From positions 62,001-126,000 of the forward strand of contig CAYIYZ010000002.1 in assembly GCA_964367935.1 (NCBI GenBank): a stretch of 64,000 nt of DNA, written 5' to 3'. Both the position numbers and the translations under genes were made by a program. This DNA is from Scatomorpha sp964367935. GTDB lineage: Bacteria; Bacillota; Clostridia; Oscillospirales; Oscillospiraceae. The notes under the pieces are model-generated. The model saw nothing but the letters and a program-made list of their open reading frames with translations. It was not told where the DNA came from and did no database searches. Shown piece by piece: positions 51,369 to 59,009 of this stretch. How positions within the stretch are numbered: position 1 is the stretch's first letter; each line of letters starts with the position of its first letter.

Positions 51369-52583
51369 ATGGCAAAGATAAACGAAAATTACGGCAAATT
51401 ACCGGGTAGCTACCTTTTTGCGGAGATAGCACGTAGGACTAATGCGCATGCTGATACTAAGCCTGCGCGTGATATAATAAAGCTTGGCATAGGCGATGTG
51501 ACCTTACCGCTACCTAAGTGTGTGGTAGGTGCTTTGAAAGAAGCAGCGGATGAGATGGGTACAAAAGAGGGATTTTACGGTTACGGTCCTTATGAGGGCT
51601 ATGAATTTCTCCGTGAGGCAATAGCTGAAAATGAGTATAAGCTTTATGGTGCTAATATAAGTGCGGATGAGATATTCGTATCGGACGGCGCAAAGGGCGA
51701 CTGCGGTAATATAGGCGATATATTTTCGGAAGACAATATAGTAGCGGTCTGCGACCCTGTGTACCCAGTGTATATAGATGCAAATGCCATGTCGGGCAGA
51801 GCCGGTGAGTGGGACGGTGAGAAGTGGACGAAAATAGTTTATATGCCCTGTACAGCGGAGAACGGGTTTATGCCCGAACTGCCTGAGACTGTACCGGATC
51901 TCATATATCTTTGCTCGCCGAATAATCCTACGGGTTGTGTGGCGTCTAAGGCAGAGCTTAAGCGTTGGGTGGATTATGCAAATGAAAATGACTGCGTCAT
52001 ACTTTATGATGCGGCGTATAGGGAGTTTATAAACGATGCCGATCTACCTCGCAGTATATATGAGGTAGAGGGTGCCGAGAGCTGTGCTATAGAGTTTAAT
52101 AGCTTCTCAAAGTCGGCAGGCTTTACGGGCACACGTTGCGGCTGGACGGTAATACCTAAGGCTTTGATGCGTGGTGGAGTGAGTGTGTATGATCTATGGA
52201 TGCGTCGTCAGTCTACAAAGTATAATGGCACGAGTTATGTGATACAGAAGGCTGCTGCTGCGGTTTATACAGAGGCAGGCAAAGCCGAAGTGGCGGAGAT
52301 GGTCAAGTACTATATGACGAATGCACAAGTGATAAGAAAGGGTTTGACGGACGCCGGGTTTACGGTGTACGGCGGTGAAGACTCACCTTATATATGGCTA
52401 AGAGTACCGGAGGGCACGACATCGTGGGACTTCTTCGATAAGATATTAAAGGAGGCGGACGTTGTGACAACGCCCGGTGCTGGCTTTGGCCCGTCCGGTG
52501 AGGGTTATATAAGGATGACAGCGTTTGGTGATGCGCAAAAGACTAAAGAGGCAATAGAGCGCATAAAGAGTATGGTAGGCTAA
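51369..52583 (+). CDS. dapL: LL-diaminopimelate aminotransferase
   Basis: DapL makes LL-DAP directly from tetrahydrodipicolinate and glutamate, bypassing the succinyl or acetyl steps. The 404-residue PLP enzyme has LPGSYLFAEIARR near the start, the SPNNPTGCV motif, and the PLP lysine in NSFSKSAGFTGTRCGWTVIP (residue ~240). The end is GFGPSGEGYIRMTAFG. Its presence fits Clostridia that lack DapD/DapE. It follows dapF by 21 nt. Confidence 0.96.
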   Translation: MAKINENYGKLPGSYLFAEIARRTNAHADTKPARDIIKLGIGDVTLPLPKCVVGALKEAADEMGTKEGFYGYGPYEGYEFLREAIAENEYKLYGANISADEIFVSDGAKGDCGNIGDIFSEDNIVAVCDPVYPVYIDANAMSGRAGEWDGEKWTKIVYMPCTAENGFMPELPETVPDLIYLCSPNNPTGCVASKAELKRWVDYANENDCVILYDAAYREFINDADLPRSIYEVEGAESCAIEFNSFSKSAGFTGTRCGWTVIPKALMRGGVSVYDLWMRRQSTKYNGTSYVIQKAAAAVYTEAGKAEVAEMVKYYMTNAQVIRKGLTDAGFTVYGGEDSPYIWLRVPEGTTSWDFFDKILKEADVVTTPGAGFGPSGEGYIRMTAFGDAQKTKEAIERIKSMVG

Positions 52584-52607
52584 AAATAAGAGCAAACTGG
52601 AGGGCGT

Positions 52608-53960
52608 ATGGGCAAGTATTTCGGTACGGATGGATTTCGGGGCGAGGCTAATGTAGATATGACAGTTGAGCACGCCTTTGGCATAGGTCGATTTTTAGGG
52701 CACTATTTCAGTGGAGAGCATAAGGCAAATGTGCTTATAGGTAAGGATACACGTCGTTCAAGCTATATGTATGAGTGTGCATTGGCGGCAGGACTTACGG
52801 CATCGGGTGCAAATGCGCACCTGATGCACGTGACGAGTACGCCGGGTGTGGCATATATAACGAGAATAGACGATTTCGATTGCGGAATAATGATAAGTGC
52901 GAGCCATAATCCCTATCATGACAATGGCATAAAGCTGTTTAATGGACAGGGCGAGAAGATGGGCGAGGCGGTCATAGCGGAATTGGAGCGGTATTTAGAC
53001 GGCGGTGCAGAGCCCTTGAGTTACGCTACGGGAGGCGATATAGGGCGTACTGTAGACTATGTCATGGGCAGGAATCGTTATATAGCTTATCTTATCAGTT
53101 TATCCCGTCATTCGTTTAAGGGCATGAAGATAGGTCTCGATTGCGCTAACGGCAGTGCGTGGATGATAGCGAAGAGTGTGTTTGATGCTTTGGGAGCGGA
53201 TACATATGTGATAGGTGCTAAACCTGATGGTGTAAATATCAACGTAGATTGCGGATCGACCGATATGCGAGCGCTGCGCTCTTTGGTTTTGGAGCGTGGC
53301 CTTGACGTGGGCTTTGCTTTCGACGGTGACGCTGACCGATGCTTGGCTATTGACGAGATGGGTCGGTACGTGTCGGGAGATGAGCTCATGTATGTGTGTG
53401 CAAAGCATATGAAGCAGAGGGGGAGTTTAGATAACGACACCTTGGTCACGACGGTCATGAGCAATTATGGTTTGTATAAGGCGCTTGATGAACTTGGAAT
53501 AAAGTATGAGAAAACGGCGGTAGGCGATAAGTACGTGTGGGAGAACATGCGTGAAAACGGACATACTTTGGGCGGTGAACAGTCGGGACATATCATATTC
53601 GGAAAGTATTCAACAACGGGCGATGGTGTTTTAACTGCGATAAATGTTATGCAAGTGCTTATGGATGCGAATATGAGTTTGGGTAAGCTTATATCACCAC
53701 TCAAGATATATCCTCAGATTTTAAAGAACGTGGTAGTGGACGATAAGGATGCGACGCTGACGGAAGGTAGGGTTCAGGAAGTGACAGCAGAGCAGGAGCG
53801 TGCTTTGGAGGGACGAGGACGTGTGCTGCTTAGAAAGAGTGGTACAGAGCCACTGTTGAGAGTGATGGCTGAGGCAGAGAGCATAGAAGCCTGTGAGCGC
53901 AGTGTTGATGCAATTATAGATGCGATGCGTGATACCGGCCATTTGATAAAGGTGAAGTGA
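52608..53960 (+). CDS. glmM: Phosphoglucosamine mutase
   Basis: GlmM interconverts glucosamine-6- and -1-phosphate for UDP-GlcNAc. The 450 residues include GKYFGTDGFRGEAN at the start, the phosphoserine loop MISASHNPYHDNGIKLF with Ser99, the metal loop AFDGDADRCLAID, sugar loop GGEQSGHIIF and the phosphate-binding RKSGTEPLLRVMAEA. It is 24 nt from dapL and overlaps the beta-helix gene, joining two precursors of peptidoglycan in one operon. Confidence 0.97.
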   Translation: MGKYFGTDGFRGEANVDMTVEHAFGIGRFLGHYFSGEHKANVLIGKDTRRSSYMYECALAAGLTASGANAHLMHVTSTPGVAYITRIDDFDCGIMISASHNPYHDNGIKLFNGQGEKMGEAVIAELERYLDGGAEPLSYATGGDIGRTVDYVMGRNRYIAYLISLSRHSFKGMKIGLDCANGSAWMIAKSVFDALGADTYVIGAKPDGVNINVDCGSTDMRALRSLVLERGLDVGFAFDGDADRCLAIDEMGRYVSGDELMYVCAKHMKQRGSLDNDTLVTTVMSNYGLYKALDELGIKYEKTAVGDKYVWENMRENGHTLGGEQSGHIIFGKYSTTGDGVLTAINVMQVLMDANMSLGKLISPLKIYPQILKNVVVDDKDATLTEGRVQEVTAEQERALEGRGRVLLRKSGTEPLLRVMAEAESIEACERSVDAIIDAMRDTGHLIKVK

Positions 53961-54619
53961 TGTATAAGACGACCGAACTTTTGGACTTGGAGAAAACGAT
54001 AGCTCACGAGTTGTTTGAGGGCAAGACTTATCCTTGGGAGGTTCTCAGAGAAATAGGCGATTTTGTGAGGAATCTGGGTGTGAGTTTGCCGGAGACGGAG
54101 TATAGACGTGTGGGCGATGACGTTTGGATAGCGGTAGACGCAGAGGTAGCGGAGAGTGCCTGTGTTAAGGGCCCTTGTATAATAGATAAGGGCGCAGAGG
54201 TGCGTCACTCGGCCTTCATACGTGGAAATGCTATTGTGGGCAAGGGCGCTGTAGTGGGTAACTCGACGGAGGTAAAAAACAGTGTGCTGTTCGATAAAGC
54301 GCAGGTACCACATTTTAACTATGTGGGTGACAGCGTTTTGGGATATAAGAGCCATATGGGTGCAGGCTGTATATGTTCGAATGTGAAAGGGGATAAGAGC
54401 ACGGTTAGTGTAAGGAGCGGCAACACGCTTATAGATACGGGGTTAAAGAAGTTTGGCACGGTGTTGGGCGATAATTGCGAGATAGGCTGTAACTCTGTGC
54501 TAAATCCGGGCAGTGTTATAGGGCGCGACAGTATGGTGTATCCTTTATCGAGCGTAAGAGGCCTTGTGGCTGAACGCAGTGTGTATAAGAATCGGAACGA
54601 GATAATAGACAAAGTATAA
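53960..54619 (+). CDS. Left-handed beta-helix transferase (GlmU C-domain-like)
   Basis: The 219-residue protein consists of an N-terminal helical region (ETRELLDLEKTI-type start) and hexapeptide repeats from about residue 55 (VWIAVDAEV, CIIDKGAEVRHSAFIRGNAI, GKGAVVGNSTEVKNSVL), then HFNYVGDSVLGYKSHMGAGC and CEIGCNSVLNPGSVIG. It resembles the acetyltransferase half of GlmU without the uridylyltransferase half. Overlap with glmM suggests a role in amino-sugar or UDP-GlcNAc supply; the acceptor is unknown. The ATG at 53960 overlaps the glmM stop by one base. Confidence 0.82.
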   Translation: MYKTTELLDLEKTIAHELFEGKTYPWEVLREIGDFVRNLGVSLPETEYRRVGDDVWIAVDAEVAESACVKGPCIIDKGAEVRHSAFIRGNAIVGKGAVVGNSTEVKNSVLFDKAQVPHFNYVGDSVLGYKSHMGAGCICSNVKGDKSTVSVRSGNTLIDTGLKKFGTVLGDNCEIGCNSVLNPGSVIGRDSMVYPLSSVRGLVAERSVYKNRNEIIDKV

Positions 54620-54654
54620 GAGAACACGGTGGAGCCAAACTGAAAGTTTTACTA

Positions 54655-54751
54655 GATTTTTTTCAAAAAATCGCAGGGTGCAGGGACGGCGTCCCTGCTC
54701 GCTTTCCGCAGAAAGCGAAATCCCCCAAGGGGGCGTGGCACAGCCCCGACT
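54655..54751. repeat. GC-rich multi-hairpin intergenic element
   Basis: Four consecutive hairpins occur in a 100-nt stretch: GATTTTTT/AAAAATC (54655-54672), GCAGGGAC/GTCCCTGC (54680-54698), TCGCTTTC/GAAAGCGA (54699-54718) and CCCCC/GGGGG (54722-54733). The layout, an AT stem then GC stems, recalls the 165-nt repeats at 19507 and 22471, but the sequence differs. It lies in the 170-nt gap before the MFS gene. Confidence 0.7.
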
Positions 54752-54789
54752 AAATAAATACAAAAGAAAAAGGGGAGAGTGGAATTCAT

Positions 54790-55995
54790 ATGATAAAAGT
54801 GAAGAAGAGTAAGGTAGCTGCTGTGGTGGCGACAATGGCTATACAGCTATGTGTGGGTGTTGCGTATATATGGAGTGTGTTTCAGGGCGGGATAGCCACG
54901 AGTTTGTTTGATGGTGACAATGCAGCGGCAGGACTTGCGTATTCACTTTTGATTATGTTTTTATCAATAGGCAGCTTGATAGGCGGAATATTGATTCAAA
55001 GGATATCCCTGAGTAAGTTGGTGATAGCCGGCGGTGTGCTGATGTTTGCGGGCTTTTTCTTAGCATCGTTTGCGACGGCTGAAACTAACTATCTTGTGTG
55101 GTTGGGATATGGAGTGATAGGTGGCGTAGGCATGGGATTTGTGTACTCGCCTACGATATCAGCGACGCAGAGTCTGTACCCTGATCGCAGAGGTTTTGTA
55201 ACGGGACTAATAGTGGCATGTCTTGGTGTGGGTGGTCTTATTTTCACGCCGGCTGTTGAGAGCTTGGTGGCGATGAACGGCGGAGTCGGAGTGGGTGAGT
55301 TACCTACAATAAGGGTTTTGTCATATGTGTTTTTGGTAATGTGTGTAGTTTGTTCTGCGTTTATGATAACGCCTGAGCGCAAGGTGGCGAGTGGAGATGC
55401 CGGTAAGGAATCGAGTTTAGCAGTGATTAAGAAGTTTGATTTTTATCTTGTAGCCGGCGCTATGATGCTTGCCTGTGTGGGCGGACTTATGATGATAGGT
55501 TTTGCAAAGCCCATAGCGGTAGGCAGGGGTATGGCAGATACAGCGACGATGGGAGTACTGATGATTTCGGTGTTTAATGCCTTTGGCAGACTTGTTTGGG
55601 GCGTAGTATCGGATAAAATAGGCAGATATAATACCTTAATGCTTCTGACAGTGGGCTCGGCAGTGTTAACCTTGCTTGTCGGTATGGCGGACGGACTGCT
55701 TATATATGCATTTATAGGCGGTATAGGCTTCTTCTATGGCGGATTTTTCTCAACATTCCCGACCTTGACTGCGGAGGTGTTGGGAGCGGAAAATATGGCA
55801 ATAAACTATGGTTATGTTCTTATAGGTTTTGGTATAGGCGGTATAATATCCTCCAATGTGGGAGGTCACTATATAAACTTAGCGGCTAACAATATAGACT
55901 TAATGTTTCCGGCATTTGTAATAGCGGCGAGCTGTGCAATAGCAGCGTTTGTGATGATCCTTGTATTGAAAAAGAGGAGCATAAGACTGAAGTAA
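54790..55995 (+). CDS. MFS transporter, oxalate/formate-antiporter-like (OFA)
   Basis: The 401-residue protein has about 12 membrane helices of the OFA branch of the major facilitators: VGVAYIWSVFQGGIA in helix 1, GGVGMGFVYSPTISATQSLYPDRRGFVTG (residues ~112-140), and AFGRLVWGVVSDKIGR. The family exchanges oxalate/formate or moves lactate and other organic acids. Since the window has an LctD-type dehydrogenase but no LldP, it is a candidate lactate carrier, which is inference. It is followed after 34 nt by a sugar-kinase-like gene. Confidence 0.85.
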   Translation: MIKVKKSKVAAVVATMAIQLCVGVAYIWSVFQGGIATSLFDGDNAAAGLAYSLLIMFLSIGSLIGGILIQRISLSKLVIAGGVLMFAGFFLASFATAETNYLVWLGYGVIGGVGMGFVYSPTISATQSLYPDRRGFVTGLIVACLGVGGLIFTPAVESLVAMNGGVGVGELPTIRVLSYVFLVMCVVCSAFMITPERKVASGDAGKESSLAVIKKFDFYLVAGAMMLACVGGLMMIGFAKPIAVGRGMADTATMGVLMISVFNAFGRLVWGVVSDKIGRYNTLMLLTVGSAVLTLLVGMADGLLIYAFIGGIGFFYGGFFSTFPTLTAEVLGAENMAINYGYVLIGFGIGGIISSNVGGHYINLAANNIDLMFPAFVIAASCAIAAFVMILVLKKRSIRLK

Positions 55996-56029
55996 AATAT
56001 GCGAGAGCAGAAAGAAAGAGGGGACGGAA

Positions 56030-57403
56030 ATGAATTATAAAGGCGTTGAGTTTGAGTGTAAGCATGTACCGAGTCTGCAGAGTGATTTTATACCTCTTTA
56101 CCCTTTTTTTGTGGCATATGCAAAGGGCGCGAGCAAGGCAATATCGGTGGCGTTGGAGCGTGACGGCGGACAAATAGCTGTGTATGATATGAAGATTTAC
56201 GGCACGGCTGAGATGGCTGCTGCGGATGAATATTGTGTGGACAGGCTTGTGAAAACCTTGCTTTGGATGAAGGGCGGATACAGGGTGTATATCAGTGGAG
56301 ATGAGGCGGCGTATGAGCGTGTAAAGCTTGCGTATTGTGAAGATGGTTCACGAGCCTTTGATGCGGATTTCTTCTCCAAGATATATGACAAGCCCTTTGA
56401 AGTGCTGTACTCTGAGACGAGGAAAAATGCGCAGGAGAGTACAGAATCTGTGGGAAGGCATATGAGCGGCTGTAGGATAGGGTTTGACGCAGGCGGCTCG
56501 GATAGGAAAGTTTCGGCAGTCATAGACGGTGAGGCTGTGTACAGTGAGGAAGTCGTATGGCACCCGAAGATTAAGTCGGATCCTGAGTACCACTATGAGG
56601 GCATAGTTAGCGCATTAAAGACAGCGGCGGAGCATTTACCGAGGGTAGATGCTGTGGGCATATCGTCGGCAGGCATATACATAAATAATGAGACACGTAG
56701 CGCCTCCTTGTTTTTACAGGTGGGTGCAGAGGATTTCGAGGCCAAGGTGCGAGATATATATCCTAGGGCAGTGCGTGAGCTTGGCGATGTCCCGATGCGA
56801 GTGTGCAACGATGGTGATGTAACAGCCTTGGCAGGCGCTATGAGTTTAGGCATAAATAATATATTGGGCATAGCGATGGGTACGAGTGAGGCAGGCGGTT
56901 ACGTGAATGCCGAGGGCAACATTACAGGCTGGCTGAATGAGCTTGCGTTTATTCCTGTTGATGCGAGTTCAGAGGCGATGGTGGATGAGTGGTCCGGTGA
57001 TATAGGTTGCGGTGTGAAGTATTTTTCACAGGATGCGGTCATAAAACTTGCGCCGAAAGCCGGTATAGACTTACCTGAGGACTTGTCGCCGGGAGAGAAG
57101 CTCAAGATAGTGCAGAACCTGATGGACGAAGGCGACAGTGCGGACGAGATTTTCCGTTCTATAGGTGTTTATTTGGGGCATAGTTTGGCACTCTATCACC
57201 ATTTTTACGGTTTCACGCATATTATGTTATTGGGTCGAGTTATGTCGGGGCGTGGTGGTAGTCTGATAGTGGAAATGGCGGAGGTCGTGTTGTCAGAGGA
57301 ATATCCGGAACTTAACGATAAGATAACAATAGTGTTACCTGATGAGAAATCGAGGAGGGTGGGACAGTCGGTAGCGGCTGCGACCTTAGCTGAAATGAAA
57401 TAA
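56030..57403 (+). CDS. ROK-like / ASKHA-fold kinase-like protein with long N-terminal extension
   Basis: Residues 140-457 form an ASKHA ATPase: CRIGFDAGGSDRKVSAVI (phosphate 1), AVGISSAGIYINN, MRVCNDGDVTALAGAMSLG and ILGIAMGTSEAGGYV. The first ~140 residues are a separate, unfamiliar domain. The pattern fits a ROK-type sugar or amino-sugar kinase, but the zinc-binding Cys motif of ROK repressors is absent, and BadF-type ATPases are an alternative. GAGGGG precedes the ATG. Confidence 0.75.
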   Translation: MNYKGVEFECKHVPSLQSDFIPLYPFFVAYAKGASKAISVALERDGGQIAVYDMKIYGTAEMAAADEYCVDRLVKTLLWMKGGYRVYISGDEAAYERVKLAYCEDGSRAFDADFFSKIYDKPFEVLYSETRKNAQESTESVGRHMSGCRIGFDAGGSDRKVSAVIDGEAVYSEEVVWHPKIKSDPEYHYEGIVSALKTAAEHLPRVDAVGISSAGIYINNETRSASLFLQVGAEDFEAKVRDIYPRAVRELGDVPMRVCNDGDVTALAGAMSLGINNILGIAMGTSEAGGYVNAEGNITGWLNELAFIPVDASSEAMVDEWSGDIGCGVKYFSQDAVIKLAPKAGIDLPEDLSPGEKLKIVQNLMDEGDSADEIFRSIGVYLGHSLALYHHFYGFTHIMLLGRVMSGRGGSLIVEMAEVVLSEEYPELNDKITIVLPDEKSRRVGQSVAAATLAEMK

Positions 57404-57519
57404 ATATTGCATGTAAAAAGAAAATGCGAAATATTTATTGACGATGCAATAAAATGGCAAGTAAGCGCGTTAACCTATCGAAGGCAGTGCTTTACAATAA
57501 TGGAAAAGGGATGAGAGAC

Positions 57520-58617
57520 ATGAAAAAGGCAGTTGCGATAGTAATAACGCTCATAATGATGCTAACATGTGCCTGCGGAACGCCGGACGGCGACGTGGCG
57601 TCGGCAGAGCCGAGTATGAGCGTAAGCTCTACGCAAGATATAGACGAAGTTGAAGCGGAACTCATGTGGTTAGAGCGTACAGAAGGTAATGTGCTAATAT
57701 ATGATGATGGTACTCCCTTGACAGCGAGGGCTGATATGCGTTTGCTCAGCGGCTATTCGGTAGAAACGGAGCAGGACGCTGTGGCGTATATCAACTTGGA
57801 TGAGACTAAGGCGGTTAAGCTAAATCCGGAGTCAGCCTGTGTACTTGAGAAAACGGGTGACAGTATAACCTTAAGTTTAGCGGAAGGAAGTATGCTGTTT
57901 AACGTATCTAAGCCTTTGGAGGAAAATGAATTGTTCGAGATAAGTACCTCGACAATGGTAACGGGTATAAGAGGCACGTCAGGCTATGTTGAGGTATTGA
58001 GCGAAGAGGAGTCGAGTGTGATCTTGCTAACGGGTAAGGTGGATATAAGCGCGAAAGACGAGTCGACTGGCGAAGTAACTTCAGAGGTTGTACGTCTTGA
58101 AGCGGGACAGAAAGCGAGCATAGTAACAGAGCCGACAACAGGAGAGCAGAGCATTAGCGTCGAGACTCTCACAGCGGAAGAGCTACCTGCGACGGTGCGT
58201 GACTATTTAGACGACAACGACGATATTGAAGAAGAGTATGAAGCGCAAACAGGTGTAGAATACGACTCGGACGACGATGATTTTGACGATAATCTCGACG
58301 ACGACAATGATGACGATGACATGTACGATGACGACAACGATGGTATTGACGATGACGATATTGATGATAGTGTTGACGATGACGACATGTACGATGACGA
58401 CGATGATAGTATAGGCGATGATGACATGGACGACGATAGTGATGATGATATACAGATGATGACAGCAGCGCCACAACAGACAGAGGAGCCCGAAGAGACA
58501 GAAGAACCGGAAGAGACGGAAGAACCTGAGGAGAGTGAGGAGCCGGAGCAGACAGAAGAACCGGAAGAATATGAACCGCCCGAGCGAATAGGCGAAGGTG
58601 GCAATAATGATGATTAA
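57520..58617 (+). CDS. FecR-domain lipoprotein with Asp-rich and Glu/Pro-rich tail
   Basis: The start at 57520 gives 365 residues: a signal peptide with Cys 17/19 suggesting a lipoprotein, and a FecR-like beta domain at about residues 60-205 (AVAYINLDETKAVKLNPESACVLEK and STSTMVTGIRGTSGYVEV, the TPRGTRGT-like signature being VTGIRGTSGY). Next comes a stretch near 210-320 almost entirely of Asp/Asn with occasional Met-Tyr, and finally about 40 residues of TEEPEE repeats. The acidic run may bind calcium, and the Pro/Glu end may span the wall. No FecI-type sigma gene is adjacent. Codons alternate GAC/GAT, so it is not a simple DNA repeat. Confidence 0.75.
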   Translation: MKKAVAIVITLIMMLTCACGTPDGDVASAEPSMSVSSTQDIDEVEAELMWLERTEGNVLIYDDGTPLTARADMRLLSGYSVETEQDAVAYINLDETKAVKLNPESACVLEKTGDSITLSLAEGSMLFNVSKPLEENELFEISTSTMVTGIRGTSGYVEVLSEEESSVILLTGKVDISAKDESTGEVTSEVVRLEAGQKASIVTEPTTGEQSISVETLTAEELPATVRDYLDDNDDIEEEYEAQTGVEYDSDDDDFDDNLDDDNDDDDMYDDDNDGIDDDDIDDSVDDDDMYDDDDDSIGDDDMDDDSDDDIQMMTAAPQQTEEPEETEEPEETEEPEESEEPEQTEEPEEYEPPERIGEGGNNDD

Positions 58618-58660
58618 AAGCAATAGCAAGATAAGTTGGGTTGAATAGCATTTTTATAAA

Positions 58661-58693
58661 TCGGGGTGTGCCGGCACAGAAGGCATGCCCCGA
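58661..58693. other. Hairpin in the 392-nt gap before the GGDEF-EAL gene
   Basis: TCGGGGTGTGCC (58661-58672) can pair with GGCATGCCCCGA (58682-58693) with two G-T pairs; no T tract follows. The rest of gap 58618-59009 holds no gene I can support, only the promoter listed next. Confidence 0.5.
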
Positions 58694-58912
58694 GAGTGCA
58701 ATATTTGATATCATCGTGCATTAGCCAAGTGCATGCAACCAAATGGAAATGCAAAACAAGAAGATATATTTAGCGAGATGAAGTGATAGACATTTTATTA
58801 TCAATATCATTGACTATATAGTAAAAAAACTGGACAACTACATAGGTGAAGTGGTTGAAATGACGAAAAACCGTTTCGCGCATGAAAATTAGAAAATAAA
58901 TCGCTTTCAATG

Positions 58913-58942
58913 TTGACCTGCAGATGGTTGCTTTGGTATCAT
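58913..58942 (+). promoter_or_regulatory. Promoter of the PAS-GGDEF-EAL gene
   Basis: TTGACC (58913-58918) and TATCAT (58937-58942) are 18 bases apart, 68 nt before the start codon. No cyclic-di-GMP riboswitch signature is visible in the leader. Confidence 0.6.
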
Positions 58943-59009
58943 GTAGTTGGGCGATGTTAGGAAAATGTGCGTGATATATTAGTATAAAGAAGTTGCGGAG
59001 GGATGTAAG

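Noticed and set aside
53774..54355. 193-residue frame antisense to glmM and the beta-helix gene
   Set aside because: It crosses two real overlapping genes and shows no motif or start signal.
58169..58714. Long frames antisense to the acidic tail of the FecR protein (His/Arg-rich and Ile/Val-rich translations)
   Set aside because: They are mirror translations of the GAC/GAT-rich stretch and have no ribosome binding sites or families.
58618..59009. A cyclic-di-GMP riboswitch in the gap before the GGDEF-EAL gene
   Set aside because: I looked for the conserved GEMM core and found none; only a weakly paired hairpin and a promoter are visible.
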